Assembly (NCBI GenBank): GCA_964485695.1
Contig: CAZAKZ010000005.1
Coordinates: 1 to 64,000, forward strand
DNA from: CAZAKZ01 sp964485695
Lineage (GTDB): Bacteria; Planctomycetota; JAFGQW01
Direction: 5' to 3'
DNA length: 64,000 bases
Part shown: positions 1 through 9,314 of the stretch, in pieces
How the letters are laid out: each line of letters starts with the position of its first letter
How positions within the stretch are numbered: the first letter of the stretch is position 1
Translations under genes and position numbers: made by a program
Notes under the pieces: generated by a model
Told to the model about the DNA's origin: nothing
Seen by the model: the letters and a program-made list of their open reading frames with translations, nothing else
The model's database searches: none

Positions 1-73
1 CGCCCCTGGAGGACTACGGGCCTGGACGGGTCCGGTTAAATGGATACCCCCGTAGGGTCGAAAAGGGGTAAGA

Positions 74-946
74 ATGGCTGGCCGGAGCAGAAGGAATCGA
101 AGCAAAAAAGGAAAACCTCCGGAAGACAACACGCCCTCCTCGGGTGGCTTTTGGAGTCAATCGCCCGTGAAAATATTCGTATTGTTGTTGGTTCAGCTCG
201 TTGCCTTTTTCGGGGCAATGGAATGGACCTTCGATCGCAAAACAGATGGTTTTAAGAACCTTGTGGAAGCGTCCGTCAACAAGGCCGATGCGGCTGTCAA
301 CAGTGCCAATGCGGCTGCCAACAAGGCTGAGGCGGCCGCCACCAAGGCAGGTGGCGCAAGAGGCGAAATTATCACATTGGGCGACCGCCTTGATCTGAAG
401 TTCAAGGAACTTAAAAATGACTTTATCGCATTGGGTAACCGAGTAGATAGCGAGCTTCTTAAAAACAATAAGAAGGTTGATGCGCTTACTGGTCAGTTTG
501 GGAAATACCTCGGGTCGTTTGAACTTTTGGACGGGTCAGCTTTCGCGGCACGTGCTTGTTCCCTGGAAACTAAATATGTGAATTTGAAAAGGAAGACCAT
601 AGGTGGAATTGAGAATGATGGGCTGTTCTTGGTAACTGCCCAGCCGATCCCAGAAGATGATCCTGACGCCAATACGGTGAATCGCTTTCAATCCAATAGG
701 ATTCCATATTCATATTATTATATGTATTTCCGAAACCGTTTAAACGCATATACAAAGACGATCAGGGAGCTTGAGGAGAACAGAAATCAGCTGGATAACT
801 CCATTGCTGCATTAGAAAATGAAGCCTATGCTGAACCAGAGGATAGCAGAAAAAGAACGCACTGGAGTTCATATAGGAGAGGGCTTATGCGTCTCTCACA
901 GGAGTTCACTAATCTCATTGAAACTCTAAACCGCTCAAACAGATAG
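74..946 (+). CDS. Membrane-anchored coiled-coil protein, unknown function
   Basis: I do not recognise a family. The 290-residue product has a basic N-terminus (residues 1-30, rich in R and K), one hydrophobic segment at about 32-50 (VKIFVLLLVQLVAFFGA), then an alanine- and lysine-rich stretch (about 65-100) and further heptad-like helices (about 105-150 and 225-285) that look like coiled coil. It is probably a single-pass inner-membrane protein with a helical domain outside or along the membrane. The ATG at 74 follows an AAGGGGT-type ribosome binding site. From about position 400 onward the gene is visibly AT-richer than nearly everything else in the window, which hints at recent acquisition or low expression. 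No co-directional neighbour gives a functional clue. Confidence 0.65.
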   Translation: MAGRSRRNRSKKGKPPEDNTPSSGGFWSQSPVKIFVLLLVQLVAFFGAMEWTFDRKTDGFKNLVEASVNKADAAVNSANAAANKAEAAATKAGGARGEIITLGDRLDLKFKELKNDFIALGNRVDSELLKNNKKVDALTGQFGKYLGSFELLDGSAFAARACSLETKYVNLKRKTIGGIENDGLFLVTAQPIPEDDPDANTVNRFQSNRIPYSYYYMYFRNRLNAYTKTIRELEENRNQLDNSIAALENEAYAEPEDSRKRTHWSSYRRGLMRLSQEFTNLIETLNRSNR

Positions 947-1636
947 TCTTTCCAACAAGTTAATACACCCATCATTCTCTCCATATCCTTCTGAAGCACT
1001 TCCTTTCAAAGCGAGGCTATGCCGCCTCCTCTTCGGCGTCCTCGTCCTCCCCGCACCAGCGGGGATCTGATCGGATCCGCCGGATATGCCCGAGGACCAG
1101 GTGCTCCCGCTCCTCACTGCGCGGTACGGCTTCACCCGGCCTTGGAACCCGGGCCAGGACTGCGCCGGTTTCCGGCTCCTGGCTGGGGTCGAGGGTGCGG
1201 ATGGAGGTGAAATCGAGGGTGTGCATAAGACAGTTACTCTTTTCTTCTTTCGATGACGCCGGTCATCCGAGACCAGGCCCAGCCGTCTGTTAAACGTCTG
1301 TACAGCCCAGATACAGGAAATGCGCCCGACCAAGCAACCGCCACAACACTTTGCCCCGCTGAGAGATATTGCGTGGGCCGGCCCTTCCCCTGGCCCACGC
1401 CCAAAAGGATTTATATCCATTCTCGAGCCACGGATCTCATTGCTGGACCGGGCCCTGGCGCCGTGACTCCCGTCCGGTTCGGCCCAGCCTGCCCTGGACC
1501 GGGGACATTTCGACGCGACGGAGGTGCCCGGGGTGGAGAACCCGTACACTGTGTGCCACGGGTCGGTTTGTCGTTTTGGTGAAATACAGCGCCGGGGGCA
1601 AGGGGGGAGGACGGCCGGATATCTGGATATCCCGGG
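947..1636. other. Gene-poor intergenic stretch
   Basis: About 690 bases without a convincing gene. A 69-codon open frame on the - strand (1017-1226, acidic C-terminus) lacks a ribosome binding site and a recognisable domain, so it is not called. The stretch holds a 9-bp hairpin (1371-1400) and a small dyad around GGATATC/GATATCC (1617-1632) just past the stop of the leftward gene. It may be decayed coding DNA. Confidence 0.5.
1371..1400. terminator. Perfect 9-bp hairpin
   Basis: GCGTGGGCC and GGCCCACGC form a perfect 9-bp stem around a 12-base pyrimidine-rich loop. There is no clear T tract on either side, so a terminator role is only a guess. It sits in a gene-poor stretch between a rightward gene and the end of a leftward gene. 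Confidence 0.3.
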
Positions 1637-3364
1637 TCAGGGAACGTGCATCCGCATGATGGAGCGGTCGCTCATCTCCGGGCCGTGGATCCAGACCTCG
1701 AGTTCATAGACGCCGTGGGGGAACTTGATCCAGGGCGTCATGATCTGGACGCCCTTCTTGAGGGGATAGATCCTGCCAAAGAGCGGAAGGATATCCTTAG
1801 AGACGTCCCTGCCGTTGAGCAGGATGGTGTGGCTGAACAGATGGATGTCCCGGATCTCGATGACGCCGCGGTGGAGCCCGTTCTGTTCCTCCCAGCGGCT
1901 CGTGACGTCAAAGGGCTCGGGCGTGAGCCAGATCACGCAGTCGCCCTCGTTGATGGCCTTGATCGGAATCGAGAAAAGTCCCTGGGTGATGCGGAACCGT
2001 TCCACGCTCTGGACCTGACACGGATCGAGGGCGAAGACCTTGACGGTATAGATCCCATTGGGCAGGTTCTTGAGTGCAAGCGTCCCGCCTCCCGGGGCGA
2101 GGAGGTAGACCAGCACCTCGTGGCCCACGGTCGCAGCCCAGTTCTGCGTGAACGGTTTCGACAGGATCAGGTCTTGCCTCGGGGTCAATACTCCGGTTTG
2201 CCAGAGATTGTCCAGGACGGTGTGCATCCCCAGGAAGCCCTCGGCTTCCCACTTGTCGTCGATGTTGTAGACGGGAGGACCGTTTTCGATGTTGTTGTTG
2301 TCCTCCTTGGTGGAGGCGGCCACGCCCCCGGCCATCAGGATGGCCCAGAGCTGGGATCGGGCTACGCGGCGGAAATGTGGAGAAGAGTAGGTCTTGTCGG
2401 GTTCCAGGCCGATGCGACCGGCGAACACGGGCTTGGTCGTGCCTGCCCGCAGGGAGGTCACGTAGTTGTAGATCTCCTCGACCTTGAACGTCCGGATGGA
2501 ACGGGGGGCATGCCAGAAGTCGAGCAGATCGATGTGGCTGGATTTGTTCTCGTGATCCCAGAGCTTCTGGGTGCAGGACATGTTCGTGACGAGGAGATCG
2601 ACCTTCTTGTTTTTCTCGAAGGTCTGAATCCACCCGAGGACCTTGTCGAGGAAGACCGTGGTCCCGGAGTACTCGTTGCAGATCTCGAAGATGACGTTGC
2701 CGTACTTGTACGTACTCTCCAGGAGTCGTCCGATGTATCGCTGATAGTAGTCCATCAGCTTTGTGTTCGTGACGTCGTACACCTCGGGCCGGCCGTCCTG
2801 GCCTTTCCCGGGCATGTTCGTCAGATTGTTGACGTTGTTGGCCGGATTCAGGGGATGGCGGTCCCAGGCATCCGTCCCCTTTTTCATGGTGACCTCATCG
2901 AATATCTGAAGCAGCACGATCCGTCCCGTGGCCTCGTTCTTCTTGATCAGCTGATCCAGACGCTTCCAGAAGGTCTCGTTGAAGGTATTGAGATCGTATT
3001 TCCCGGTGGATAGAAGAATCCAGGGATTTTCCGGTGTGTATTTACTGGACTTGAGGATGCGGGTGGTGACGGTCTTGATCCGGGTCAGATTGGCCCGGTA
3101 GGGCACGTACCAGTCGGCCTCGGCGTTGAAGTCGAAGCCTCCCTTGACGGCAGCGTGCCAGAATCCCTGGCCGAACAGGTAGGCCGGCTGATTCCCCTGA
3201 TAGAGGTTTCTGCCCTGGATCTTCAGAGGCGGAGCCTGCGGAGTCTGCCCGTATACGTTGGCATCCCCGGCAAAAGACAGAAACAGGAGAGCAGTCACCC
3301 CAAGGAGGATGACAAGAAACTCTGCACCCCTCTCGACCCCGGATGGGTTCGAACTCATTTGCAT
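1637..3364 (-). CDS. Secreted glycoside-hydrolase-like TIM-barrel protein
   Basis: The 575-residue product has an N-terminal hydrophobic segment (about 14-33, export signal or anchor) and then a domain like the clan-A glycoside hydrolases of the DUF4038/cellulase kind: early barrel strands, 'IVLLQIFDE' near 149-157, and 'VIFEICNEY' near 224-232, whose Asn-Glu pair (N230-E231) matches the conserved acid/base site. The last 150 residues look like the beta-sandwich often found at the C-terminus of these proteins. At 'KPVFAGRIG' (311-319), where the second catalytic Glu is usually found, the residue is Arg317. Activity is therefore uncertain; it could bind sugars rather than cut them. It would act on polysaccharide outside the inner membrane. 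Two possible starts (3364 and 3358) lie two codons apart. Confidence 0.65.
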   Translation of the reverse strand: MQMSSNPSGVERGAEFLVILLGVTALLFLSFAGDANVYGQTPQAPPLKIQGRNLYQGNQPAYLFGQGFWHAAVKGGFDFNAEADWYVPYRANLTRIKTVTTRILKSSKYTPENPWILLSTGKYDLNTFNETFWKRLDQLIKKNEATGRIVLLQIFDEVTMKKGTDAWDRHPLNPANNVNNLTNMPGKGQDGRPEVYDVTNTKLMDYYQRYIGRLLESTYKYGNVIFEICNEYSGTTVFLDKVLGWIQTFEKNKKVDLLVTNMSCTQKLWDHENKSSHIDLLDFWHAPRSIRTFKVEEIYNYVTSLRAGTTKPVFAGRIGLEPDKTYSSPHFRRVARSQLWAILMAGGVAASTKEDNNNIENGPPVYNIDDKWEAEGFLGMHTVLDNLWQTGVLTPRQDLILSKPFTQNWAATVGHEVLVYLLAPGGGTLALKNLPNGIYTVKVFALDPCQVQSVERFRITQGLFSIPIKAINEGDCVIWLTPEPFDVTSRWEEQNGLHRGVIEIRDIHLFSHTILLNGRDVSKDILPLFGRIYPLKKGVQIMTPWIKFPHGVYELEVWIHGPEMSDRSIMRMHVP

Positions 3365-3936
3365 TGTTTCCGGCGATCTGGCCTGGTTGGCTTACGTTTC
3401 CTTTTCCATTCGATCGATCGGGCAGAGGATCAACGAATACCGATCGTGCTCCAGATCAACGAATTGTCCCAGTTGTCCTGATCCGAGTGGGACCAGGCGT
3501 GTTTGATTTTATAATCCGGGGGCTGTTCCTTCGTCAAGACACAACTGACGGCTTTGTAAAAAGAACCGCGGGCACCTTTGATTCATGCGATCACAGGGTA
3601 GGGTGGTTCCGTTCCATCCTGAGAGAGGTGTGAAGTGCGATTCCCGGAGGGTTTCTCGGGACCGGCCCCCCACCTCCGGCGCAGAGACGCCGCATTCTCC
3701 CGGGGAGAAGATTGCCGGTCCGATCCCATGACAGGTGGCATGGCCATCGTAACACCCTCATCCCAAATGTGTTATCTTGGATGCACAGGATTTGAAGAAT
3801 CCAGACCAGGGTGGATCGAGGTGAGCGGTCCGGGTCCGGGAGAAAACCCACCCGGCGGTCTCCCATTCCAGTCCGGGGAGAAGATCCACATTCCTGATTA
3901 TCGCCGTCAGGTGTCCGTTTTGATCGGAGAGGTTGA
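3365..3936. other. Divergent intergenic region
   Basis: About 570 bases between the leftward hydrolase-like gene and the rightward porin gene. It should contain both promoters. The open frames here lack ribosome binding sites and recognisable content. I see no strong repeat beyond a CGATCGATCG run near 3411-3420. Confidence 0.45.
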
Positions 3937-5265
3937 ATGACGCGTCCCGGATTCCTCGTCCTGGTCCTCCTCGGATTCCTCCCCACCCTTCCGGGGCAAG
4001 CCAGGAACATCGAGACCCGCGAGGCGAGCTCCCGGGGGGCCTCCGACAGCCAGGATACGGTCCGGCTTTCCTGGAACCACGGCCTCCAGTTCGAGACCGG
4101 CGACGGGAAATTCCGGCTCCACCTCGGCGGCCGGCTCTACAACGACTGGCTCTTGACCTGGGGCGACGGGGACCGCAACCGGGTGGGCCTGAATCCTGAA
4201 CCCGGCACCCGGGTTCTCATCCGCAAGGCCAGGATCGACATTTCGGGCGCCCTCTACGAAAACGTCCTGTTTCGAACCCAGTACGAGTTTGCGAACTCCG
4301 TGGAGGAGGTCGAATTGCCGGACGTCTTCGGGAACGGGAAGGAGAAGTCCGACAGCGAGATCGCCTTCAAGGACATCTACCTGGCCCTGAAAGGCGTTCC
4401 CCTGCTGGGAGAAATCAAGGTCGGTCAGTTCAAGGAACCCTTCGGCCTCGAGGAACTCACGAGCGGGAATTTCATCACCTTCATGGAGCGTTCCCTCGTG
4501 AGCGCCTTCACCCCGGCCAGGAGCACCGGACTCCAGTTCCACGATCAGGCCCTCGAGGGTCTGACCACATGGGCCGTCGGCGTGTTTCGGGATTCAGACG
4601 CCAAGGGCAACCAGGACGCAGGAAACCGCGGAAGCGAATACAGCTTCACGGGTCGTATCACTTTCAGCCCTTTGTACGCGGACGACGGGAGAGGCGTTCT
4701 ACACCTCGGGCTGTCGGCGAGTCACCGGAATCCGAACCGGGATACGGTGCGCTTCGGTTCGCGGCCGGAGATGCTCACGAAGAACCTCATCGTGGATACG
4801 GGAGACATACCCTCGGAAGCCGTGAATCTGCTGGGTGGCGAGGCGGCTCTTGTTCTGGGACCCTTGTCCGCCCAGGTAGAATACGTCCAGGCCAGGATCG
4901 ATGCCCGCGGAACGGGGGCCGGCGATCCGGTCTATTCCGGCTGGTACGCAGAGGCCGGCTTTTTCCTGACGGGGGAGCACCGGCCGTATGTCCGGGAAAC
5001 CGGCCTCTTCGGTCGCATCCTTCCCCGGAAGAACTTCCGTATTGCCGGGAAGCCCGGACCGGGCGCTATCCAGGTGGCCGCGCGCGTCTCCGGCATCGAC
5101 TTGAGCGACGCCTGGACCCGGGGCGGGGAACTCAGAGGGTATGCCCTGGGCGTCAACTGGCACCTCAACCCGAACACCCGGATCATGATCGATTTCGTCC
5201 AGGCCGACCGGGACCGCATGGGTCCGTACCGATTCCTCGGCATGCGGTTCCAGGTGGACTTCTGA
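3937..5265 (+). CDS. Phosphate-selective porin O/P family outer-membrane porin
   Basis: The 442-residue protein starts with a signal peptide (about 1-22, hydrophobic core LVLLGFLPTLPG) and continues as a typical OprO/OprP-type beta-barrel. It shows 'FRLHLGGRLYNDW' near 60, 'VLIRKARIDISGALYENVLFRTQYEF' in pieces around 90-115, 'IKVGQFKEPFGLEELTS' around 155-170 and 'FMERSLVSAFTPARSTG' after it. The C-terminus ends with an aromatic-alternating strand (FLGMRFQVDF) finishing in Phe, as expected for Bam-assembled barrels. It would form a trimeric diffusion pore for anions such as phosphate. The ATG at 3937 follows a GGAGAGG ribosome binding site. No phosphate-transport genes lie beside it, so the substrate is not settled. 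Confidence 0.85.
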   Translation: MTRPGFLVLVLLGFLPTLPGQARNIETREASSRGASDSQDTVRLSWNHGLQFETGDGKFRLHLGGRLYNDWLLTWGDGDRNRVGLNPEPGTRVLIRKARIDISGALYENVLFRTQYEFANSVEEVELPDVFGNGKEKSDSEIAFKDIYLALKGVPLLGEIKVGQFKEPFGLEELTSGNFITFMERSLVSAFTPARSTGLQFHDQALEGLTTWAVGVFRDSDAKGNQDAGNRGSEYSFTGRITFSPLYADDGRGVLHLGLSASHRNPNRDTVRFGSRPEMLTKNLIVDTGDIPSEAVNLLGGEAALVLGPLSAQVEYVQARIDARGTGAGDPVYSGWYAEAGFFLTGEHRPYVRETGLFGRILPRKNFRIAGKPGPGAIQVAARVSGIDLSDAWTRGGELRGYALGVNWHLNPNTRIMIDFVQADRDRMGPYRFLGMRFQVDF

Positions 5266-5275
5266 GCTCCGGGCC

Positions 5276-5295
5276 CCTGTCAACCCCGGGACAGG
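5276..5295. terminator. Hairpin between convergent genes
   Basis: CCTGTC and GACAGG form a 6-bp stem around AACCCCGG in the 31-base gap between two convergent genes. It could end transcription from either side; the T-rich stretch (TTCATTT) follows on the + strand only. Confidence 0.35.
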
Positions 5296-5296
5296 T

Positions 5297-7600
5297 TCAT
5301 TTCGAAAGGTCCCGGGCACACCGGAACCCGACGATGGATGTCCGGGTCTCTGGCGGGAAAAACACGTAGCGAAAGTGGCAAGCGCCGTTTTCTCGGCTCA
5401 GGCCCCAGCTGCCGCCCTTCAGAACGTAGTTCTCACCTTCCCGAGTGGTGGTCCACTCCAGGACATTTCCGGCCATGTCGTGGCAGCGATACGGACTCAG
5501 GCCCGCCCCGGTGGTGCCCACCTCGCGGGTCCCCAGCATCTGAACCCGAGGCTGGAACAGGTTCGCTCTCGCAGGATCGGCATCGTCTCCCCACGGATAG
5601 ATCCATCCTTCCACCCCCCGGGCCGCCTTCTCCCATTCCTGTTCCGTGGGCAATCGCTTTCTCGCCCATTTGGCAAAGGCTCTGGCATCGGCGTGATCCA
5701 CGTACGTGACGGGGTGCCGTTCCAGGCCCGCGGGGATCTTCCCGTCCTTCCAGTGTCCGGGCGCCGGGTACCCGGTCTCGGCCAGAAACTTCTGGTACTG
5801 GAGATTGGTGACCTCGAATTCGTCCATGAAGAAACCGGGCAAAGACAACTTCTCCTCCTGCCGACCGAACAGGAATTCCCCGGGCGGCACGTAGACCATG
5901 TCGGTAGGCGGGACGGGCGAAATCCCCCCCTCAGGCGCCCCCGCCCGGGGGGGCGGAGATGCAGGCCGGATCGGCTGCGGGTCCGGAGACCGGGCTGGTT
6001 TTTCCTCTTTTCTTTCGGGGCGATCCGCGGTGTGCAGCGCAGGCGGAGCCGGTTTCTTCCGGGGTGCCAGCGGATGGACTTCCGCCTCCGATCCTCGATT
6101 CTTGGGCGCACGGTCGCTTCCGAAGAGCACCAGTCCCAGGCTCAGAACGGGGATGGTGACGATGAGTGGAATGCTCACCCACCTGGGAACCTTCCGGAAA
6201 AAGGCGTCCACCCAGTCCCCGACCCGGTAACACCCGGGGAGCATCAACCGGATCGCCTTCACGCCCGGACTCAGATGCCGCGTCCATTTCCCCTCCGGTA
6301 ATGGCACTTCGAACTCGGGTTCCACCTCGGGCCGCAGGCTTTCCCGGCCGGCAGGCTCCGGGTCCGGGTTGCTTTCCAGCACCTCTTCGACCCTCGCCTT
6401 GGCCTCGGACACGTCGAACCGATCCAGAGCGAACACGGTGTTCTCGACGAAGGCCCGCAGGGGCTTCGAAGCATTCGAGGCTTCGGTCCCCGGATCCCGC
6501 CGTCCCGGCGTGCGTGTCGACTCGCCCTTCCGTCGGGAGGCAAAGGAAACGGTTGCCCGCCTCTCCTTTCTCGTGGTCTCCCCCGGACGAGGGGGCCGTC
6601 CAATGTTGTTCCCGTCCTTGTCCCGGTCTTTACCCCTGTTCTTCAGCAGAGCCTCTTTTTGCCGGAGAACACACCGGAAGCCGACGCTGTTTCCTTCGTA
6701 ATTGAGGGGTGCACTGAAGCGACTCGCGCACCGGGCATAGGTGCTGAAATCGTACCAGGAGCCGCCTTTGAGTGCTCGATTCTTGCCCCCCTGCCGGAAA
6801 GGAGTCCGGGTCCATTCCCATATGTTTCCGGCCATGCCCATGCAGCCGTACTGGCTCTTGCCCTCCGTAAAGTCCTTGACTGAACAGGTGTCCTTGATAC
6901 CCGATCCGGATACGTTGGACTTCTTCTGAGAAAAGAGGTCCCCCCACGGGTAGGCCCGGCCATCGCAGCCCCGGGCTGCCTTTTCCCACTCCTCCTCCGA
7001 GGGAAGGTCCTTTCCCGCCCAATCTGCATAGGCCCGGGCGTCCTCGAAGGATATCCCGACCACGGGGTGGTCCTCCTTGTCCGCCGGCGGGGTGCATCCG
7101 TCCCAGAATCTCGGTGGCCGGTAGCCCGTGTCGGAAACGAAGGCGGCATAATCGGCGTTCGTCACGGGATGCGTGTCAATATAGTAATCCGGAAGGGAAC
7201 GAACCTGCCGGGAATCGCCGAACTGGAAGATCCCGGAAGGCACATGGCACATGCCTTTGGGTGCCTCCACATCGATCCCCTCCTCCAGGGTATCCGTTCC
7301 GGAAAGCACAAGAGCATCGGTCACGATCCCGGGATCCTGCAGCAGGACGCCACAGGGATTCGCGGTACCCCCCCCACCCGGATTCTCTTCACTTCGCTGG
7401 AGAAAGGGCGGGAATTTCACGGCCGACGATGCCTGCACACCCCTCGAGTCGCTCGTCTCCGTGCCACGGGTTGGCCCGGACTCCACCATCTCTTTCGCCT
7501 CGGCGATGGCCGCACCGACGTCGGATACCATGCCGCACCAGGCACAGACCGCCGTCGGCGAGGTGCGACCGCACAAGGAACAAATGTATTCTTTTCCCAT
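5297..7600 (-). CDS. Membrane protein with two FGE/SUMF1-like domains and N-terminal zinc ribbon
   Basis: The 767-residue protein has, in order: a short zinc ribbon (two CxxC pairs, about residues 7-22), a first formylglycine-generating-enzyme-like domain (about 118-314), a charged linker, a single transmembrane helix (about 474-495), a Pro-rich linker, and a second FGE-like domain (about 567-765). Each FGE domain shows the family marks: 'PSGIFQFG'/'PPGEFLFG', 'HPV.....A.A.A.W', 'LP.E.EWEKAARG', 'YPWGD', 'MAGN..EWT', 'LKGGSW' and a final 'GFRC'. Only one Cys is seen where true formylglycine generators have a pair, so sulfatase activation is doubtful. The helix places the two copies on opposite sides of the membrane. 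The ATG at 7600 follows GGTGGAG. It ends convergently with the porin. Confidence 0.8.
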   Translation of the reverse strand: MGKEYICSLCGRTSPTAVCAWCGMVSDVGAAIAEAKEMVESGPTRGTETSDSRGVQASSAVKFPPFLQRSEENPGGGGTANPCGVLLQDPGIVTDALVLSGTDTLEEGIDVEAPKGMCHVPSGIFQFGDSRQVRSLPDYYIDTHPVTNADYAAFVSDTGYRPPRFWDGCTPPADKEDHPVVGISFEDARAYADWAGKDLPSEEEWEKAARGCDGRAYPWGDLFSQKKSNVSGSGIKDTCSVKDFTEGKSQYGCMGMAGNIWEWTRTPFRQGGKNRALKGGSWYDFSTYARCASRFSAPLNYEGNSVGFRCVLRQKEALLKNRGKDRDKDGNNIGRPPRPGETTRKERRATVSFASRRKGESTRTPGRRDPGTEASNASKPLRAFVENTVFALDRFDVSEAKARVEEVLESNPDPEPAGRESLRPEVEPEFEVPLPEGKWTRHLSPGVKAIRLMLPGCYRVGDWVDAFFRKVPRWVSIPLIVTIPVLSLGLVLFGSDRAPKNRGSEAEVHPLAPRKKPAPPALHTADRPERKEEKPARSPDPQPIRPASPPPRAGAPEGGISPVPPTDMVYVPPGEFLFGRQEEKLSLPGFFMDEFEVTNLQYQKFLAETGYPAPGHWKDGKIPAGLERHPVTYVDHADARAFAKWARKRLPTEQEWEKAARGVEGWIYPWGDDADPARANLFQPRVQMLGTREVGTTGAGLSPYRCHDMAGNVLEWTTTREGENYVLKGGSWGLSRENGACHFRYVFFPPETRTSIVGFRCARDLSK

Positions 7601-8102
7601 CACTCCACCTTGCCGTGCTAAATGGCCGGTTTCGTCCTCGCCCTGTCCTGTGGGAAGAGGCGTCCCGGGTCTCTATTCTGAATCGGCATCCGGGCGGGAA
7701 TGGCACAGATCCAGAAGAGGAAAGAATTTCACATCGCGGCCTCGCTCGAAATTCGATTCACCTACGGAACACCCGTATCCGGGTTCGATCCGTCGATTCC
7801 CGTGGGGGCCGGTCCGGGTGTGGAAAATCGGAGGCTCCTACATGCAATCCAACGCAGGATTTGTGAACGCGAAGCGACTCATGCGCGGGTCGCAGTCACC
7901 GGGAATGGTGAATTTGTTCAACAAGGAGTTTTCTCTTTAGACAGTGTTTAAAAATTTCGATGCCACTCGTGATTGTCGGATATTCCGGGCCCGCAGCAGA
8001 GAAGTCTGGAGGTGGGTGCACGGTGATCTCCGGGAAGTTGTAAACGTCTCCGAATTCTGTTCCCCGGGCGGATTTCCCGACCCGGAACCGGGAGGGAAGG
8101 GT
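7601..8102. other. Divergent intergenic region upstream of the kinase gene
   Basis: About 500 bases between the leftward FGE-domain gene and the rightward kinase gene. An 83-codon frame (7700-7951) has no recognisable content or clear ribosome binding site and is not called. The kinase frame is open back to a GTG at 7944, but that part does not look like a receiver domain. Promoters for both sides should lie here; I cannot place them. Confidence 0.4.
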
Positions 8103-9290
8103 ATGGAGGATTTGATCCATCTTCTCATCGTGGACGATGACGAGGCCATCAGGAGCTTCTTCAAGGAGATCTTTCCGGAAGACCGTTATCGCATCGACTG
8201 TGCGACAAACGGTGAAGAAGCGACAAAGATGGTCATGCAATCCACCTATGACGTGGTGGTTACAGACCTCTGCATGCCGAAGATGGACGGTATCCGGCTC
8301 ATCAAGGAGATCCGGAAACTCGATCCAACCACAGTCCCCGTTGCCATCACGGGCTTCGGAACCATCAAGGACGCCGTATCTCTCATGAAGACCGGCGCCT
8401 TCGATGTCCTGACCAAGCCCTTTGGTCTGGATGAAATTCAAATCACCATCGAGAAAGCCCTCCGGCATCACGAACTCGCACGAAAGAACCGGGAGCTGGA
8501 GCGCAAGTTGAAGATCAGCGAGAAGCTTGCGGCCATCGGAAAGCTGGCGGCCGGAGTGGCTCATGAAATCAACAATCCACTGGACGGTGTCATCCGTTTC
8601 GTGAATCTCAGCCTCATGCACCTGGATGAGGGCTCCGTGATCCGGGAGTACCTCTCCGATGTTCGCACCGGCCTGGACCGCATCGCCGGCATCGTCCAGA
8701 GCCTTCTGGACTTCTCCCGGAGCATCGTCCTGGAGACCGACCCTCAAGCCATCGGGGACATGGTGAGGGAAGCATTGAATCCGTTCCGTCATCAGGTCCA
8801 TGAAGGAAAGGTGAAGATCGTTTTTGAATTCGAGGACAACGAGGTCGAGGTGCCGGGGGGGACCCTCCATGTGATTACCAACATCGTGAAAAACGCCCTG
8901 GACGAGCTCCCCGAGGGCGGAGAGCTGGTCATCCGTTCTTCCAGTGACGAGAACAGCCTTGCCGTTTCGGTCTCGGACAACGGGCCTGGAATCCCCGAGG
9001 ACATCCGCGAGAAGATCTTCGAGCCCTTCTTCACCACCAAGAAGATCGGGAAGGGAACCGGGCTAGGGCTCAGCATCTGCCAGCAAATCGTGGAGAAACA
9101 GGGGGGGAGCCTGCGCGTGGACAGCGAGGTGGGAAGGGGCACCACCTTCACCATCACCCTCCCCAGGAACGAAGCCGGCAAGGCGTCTCGTCAGATAGAA
9201 TCTGATGGCATCGCCCTGGCAGAGGTATGTGGAGCGGCTGAGGGTTCGGAGCCTCAGACGAGTGAATCCACGGGCTGCCGAGATAAATAA
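8103..9290 (+). CDS. Receiver-first hybrid histidine kinase
   Basis: The 395-residue cytoplasmic protein has a receiver domain first (1-120; acidic pair D11-D12, phospho-acceptor D55 in 'VVVTDLCMPK', K105), a short helical linker, a HisKA domain with 'GVAHEINNPL' (H154) and a HATPase domain with N, G1 and G2 boxes ('NIVKNALDEL', 'DNGPGIPEDI', 'GTGLGLSI'). It has no membrane segment, so it probably takes phosphate from another protein or from the linked regulator. The ATG at 8103 follows GGGAGGGAAGG at good spacing, preferred over the longer GTG frame from 7944. It lies 24 bases upstream of the sigma-54 activator gene. A kinase/sigma-54 activator pair next to a TPR protein and deacetylase resembles the PrsK/PrsR regulators of exosortase EPS loci. 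Confidence 0.85.
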   Translation: MEDLIHLLIVDDDEAIRSFFKEIFPEDRYRIDCATNGEEATKMVMQSTYDVVVTDLCMPKMDGIRLIKEIRKLDPTTVPVAITGFGTIKDAVSLMKTGAFDVLTKPFGLDEIQITIEKALRHHELARKNRELERKLKISEKLAAIGKLAAGVAHEINNPLDGVIRFVNLSLMHLDEGSVIREYLSDVRTGLDRIAGIVQSLLDFSRSIVLETDPQAIGDMVREALNPFRHQVHEGKVKIVFEFEDNEVEVPGGTLHVITNIVKNALDELPEGGELVIRSSSDENSLAVSVSDNGPGIPEDIREKIFEPFFTTKKIGKGTGLGLSICQQIVEKQGGSLRVDSEVGRGTTFTITLPRNEAGKASRQIESDGIALAEVCGAAEGSEPQTSESTGCRDK

Positions 9291-9314
9291 ATGGAGAGGA
9301 TAGGAAAATCGGCC

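Noticed and set aside
1017..1226. 69-codon frame on the - strand
   Set aside because: No ribosome binding site and no recognisable domain; the acidic tail is not enough to call a gene.
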